Below are positions 5,786 to 6,408 of a stretch of 6,408 nucleotides of DNA, piece after piece. Position numbers and translations under genes: made by a program. The notes under the pieces were generated by a model, which saw nothing but the letters and a program-made list of their open reading frames with translations, did no database searches and had not been told where the DNA came from. Source of the DNA: Planctomycetaceae bacterium (GTDB lineage Bacteria; Planctomycetota; Planctomycetia; Planctomycetales; Planctomycetaceae). Within the stretch, counting starts at the first letter, position 1. Each line of letters starts with the position of its first letter. The stretch lies in the NCBI GenBank assembly GCA_020426065.1, contig JAGQQT010000241.1:1-6408 (forward strand), given 5' to 3'.

Positions 5786-6408
5786 ATGACGGCAATACTC
5801 GGGATTTCCGCTCTCTATCACGACTCCGCCGCTGCCATCCTCGTTGACGGACGGATACGAGCGGCCGCTCAGGAGGAACGTTTCAGTCGGATCAAACACG
5901 ATGCCGGATTTCCAGCACATGCGGTCGCCTACTGCCTGGAGGAAGCCGGACTGACAATCGATCAGGTGGATCACGTTGCTTTTTACGAAAAGCCACTCCT
6001 GAAGTTTGATCGATTATTGAGAACTTACCTGGCGGTGGCACCGGGTGGATTTCCCTCTTTTGCCAGATCGATTCCGGTCTGGCTCAAAGACAAGCTTCAC
6101 CAGAAAAAACAGCTGCGTCAGAACCTGGGCCTGAAATCCCGGAAACGGATTGTCTTCCCCCAGCACCACGAATCGCATGCAGCCAGTGCGTTTTATCCTT
6201 CTCCATTTGAATCCTCCGCTATTCTCACGATTGATGGAGTCGGGGAGTGGACAACTGCCGCTCTCGGAACAGGGGAGGGCAATCGGATTCAGCTCAAAGA
6301 AGAGTTACGTTTCCCCCACTCGCTGGGAATGCTCTACAGCGCCTTCACTTATTACTGCGGCTTCAAGGTCAACTCTGGTGAGTACAAACTGATGGGGCTG
6401 GCGCCCTA
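5786..6408 (+). CDS. NodU/CmcH-family O-carbamoyltransferase, N-terminal 207 residues (3' end outside the window)
   Basis: The frame opens at ATG 5786 and stays open to the window edge. An in-frame TGA at 5777-5779 makes this the only plausible start, although no Shine-Dalgarno is visible. Family landmarks come in order: ILGISALYHDSAAA (4-17), QEERFSRIKHD (29-39), QHHESHAASAFYPSPF (126-141), TIDGVGEW (148-155), FPHSLGMLYSAFTYYCGFKV (176-195) and NSGEYKLMGLAP (196-207). His127/His131 and Asp150 fit the metal- and substrate-binding residues of the Kae1/ASKHA-like domain, as in TobZ. Full-length members run about 550-600 residues, so roughly a third is seen; the C-terminal carbamoyl-phosphate-adenylating part is missing. 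These cytoplasmic enzymes transfer a carbamoyl group from carbamoyl phosphate, via carbamoyl-AMP, to a hydroxyl on a sugar, antibiotic or lipo-oligosaccharide. The DUF5989, SGNH and GT-C genes run divergently. Substrate unknown. Confidence 0.95.
   Translation, partial: MTAILGISALYHDSAAAILVDGRIRAAAQEERFSRIKHDAGFPAHAVAYCLEEAGLTIDQVDHVAFYEKPLLKFDRLLRTYLAVAPGGFPSFARSIPVWLKDKLHQKKQLRQNLGLKSRKRIVFPQHHESHAASAFYPSPFESSAILTIDGVGEWTTAALGTGEGNRIQLKEELRFPHSLGMLYSAFTYYCGFKVNSGEYKLMGLAP

Noticed and set aside
5669..5974. 101-codon minus-strand ORF spanning the carbamoyltransferase start
   Set aside because: It is antisense to the conserved first motifs of the carbamoyltransferase and has no family resemblance.
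6150..6392. 80-codon plus-strand ORF near the right edge, considered as a sign of frameshift
   Set aside because: The carbamoyltransferase frame is intact to the window end with conserved motifs on both sides of this stretch; the ORF is an out-of-frame shadow.

Overview
The window looks like chromosomal DNA of a planctomycete, probably of the Gimesia/Rubinisphaera type. This is inferred from gene content and not from a marker gene. The clues are a DUF1559 pseudopilin-like protein with both the N-terminal GFTLIE methylation motif and the C-terminal H-X9-DG motif, a short secreted lipoprotein with a carboxypeptidase-regulatory-like fold, and an FG-GAP/ASPIC-UnbV repeat protein. All three are greatly expanded in that phylum. 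I see no RNA genes, insertion sequences, CRISPR arrays or integrases.

Left part (1-2680): the 3' end of an FG-GAP/ASPIC-UnbV secreted protein (+) runs convergently into a small lipoprotein gene (-). The lipoprotein gene is divergent from a DUF1559 gene (+). The two share a 310-bp intergenic region whose DUF1559-proximal part is strikingly AT-rich. It carries candidate promoters, an imperfect direct repeat and a perfect 9-bp inverted repeat. A strong intrinsic terminator closes the DUF1559 gene.

Right part (2688-6408): a minus-strand set reads DUF5989 small membrane protein, then a membrane-anchored SGNH hydrolase-like protein, then a GT-C (family 39-like) multi-pass glycosyltransferase. The last two overlap by 4 bp (ATGA). 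Divergent from this set, across a 182-bp gap, is a NodU/CmcH-family carbamoyltransferase cut off by the window end. From family knowledge, small DUF5989-type proteins recur beside O-carbamoyltransferases. Here the pair also sits with an extracytoplasmic SGNH protein and a polyprenyl-sugar-type glycosyltransferase.

My inference is that the right half is one locus that makes and decorates a cell-envelope or exported glycan or small molecule. Carbamoylation would occur in the cytoplasm, and acyl and sugar modification at the outer face of the cytoplasmic membrane. No substrate can be read from the sequence.
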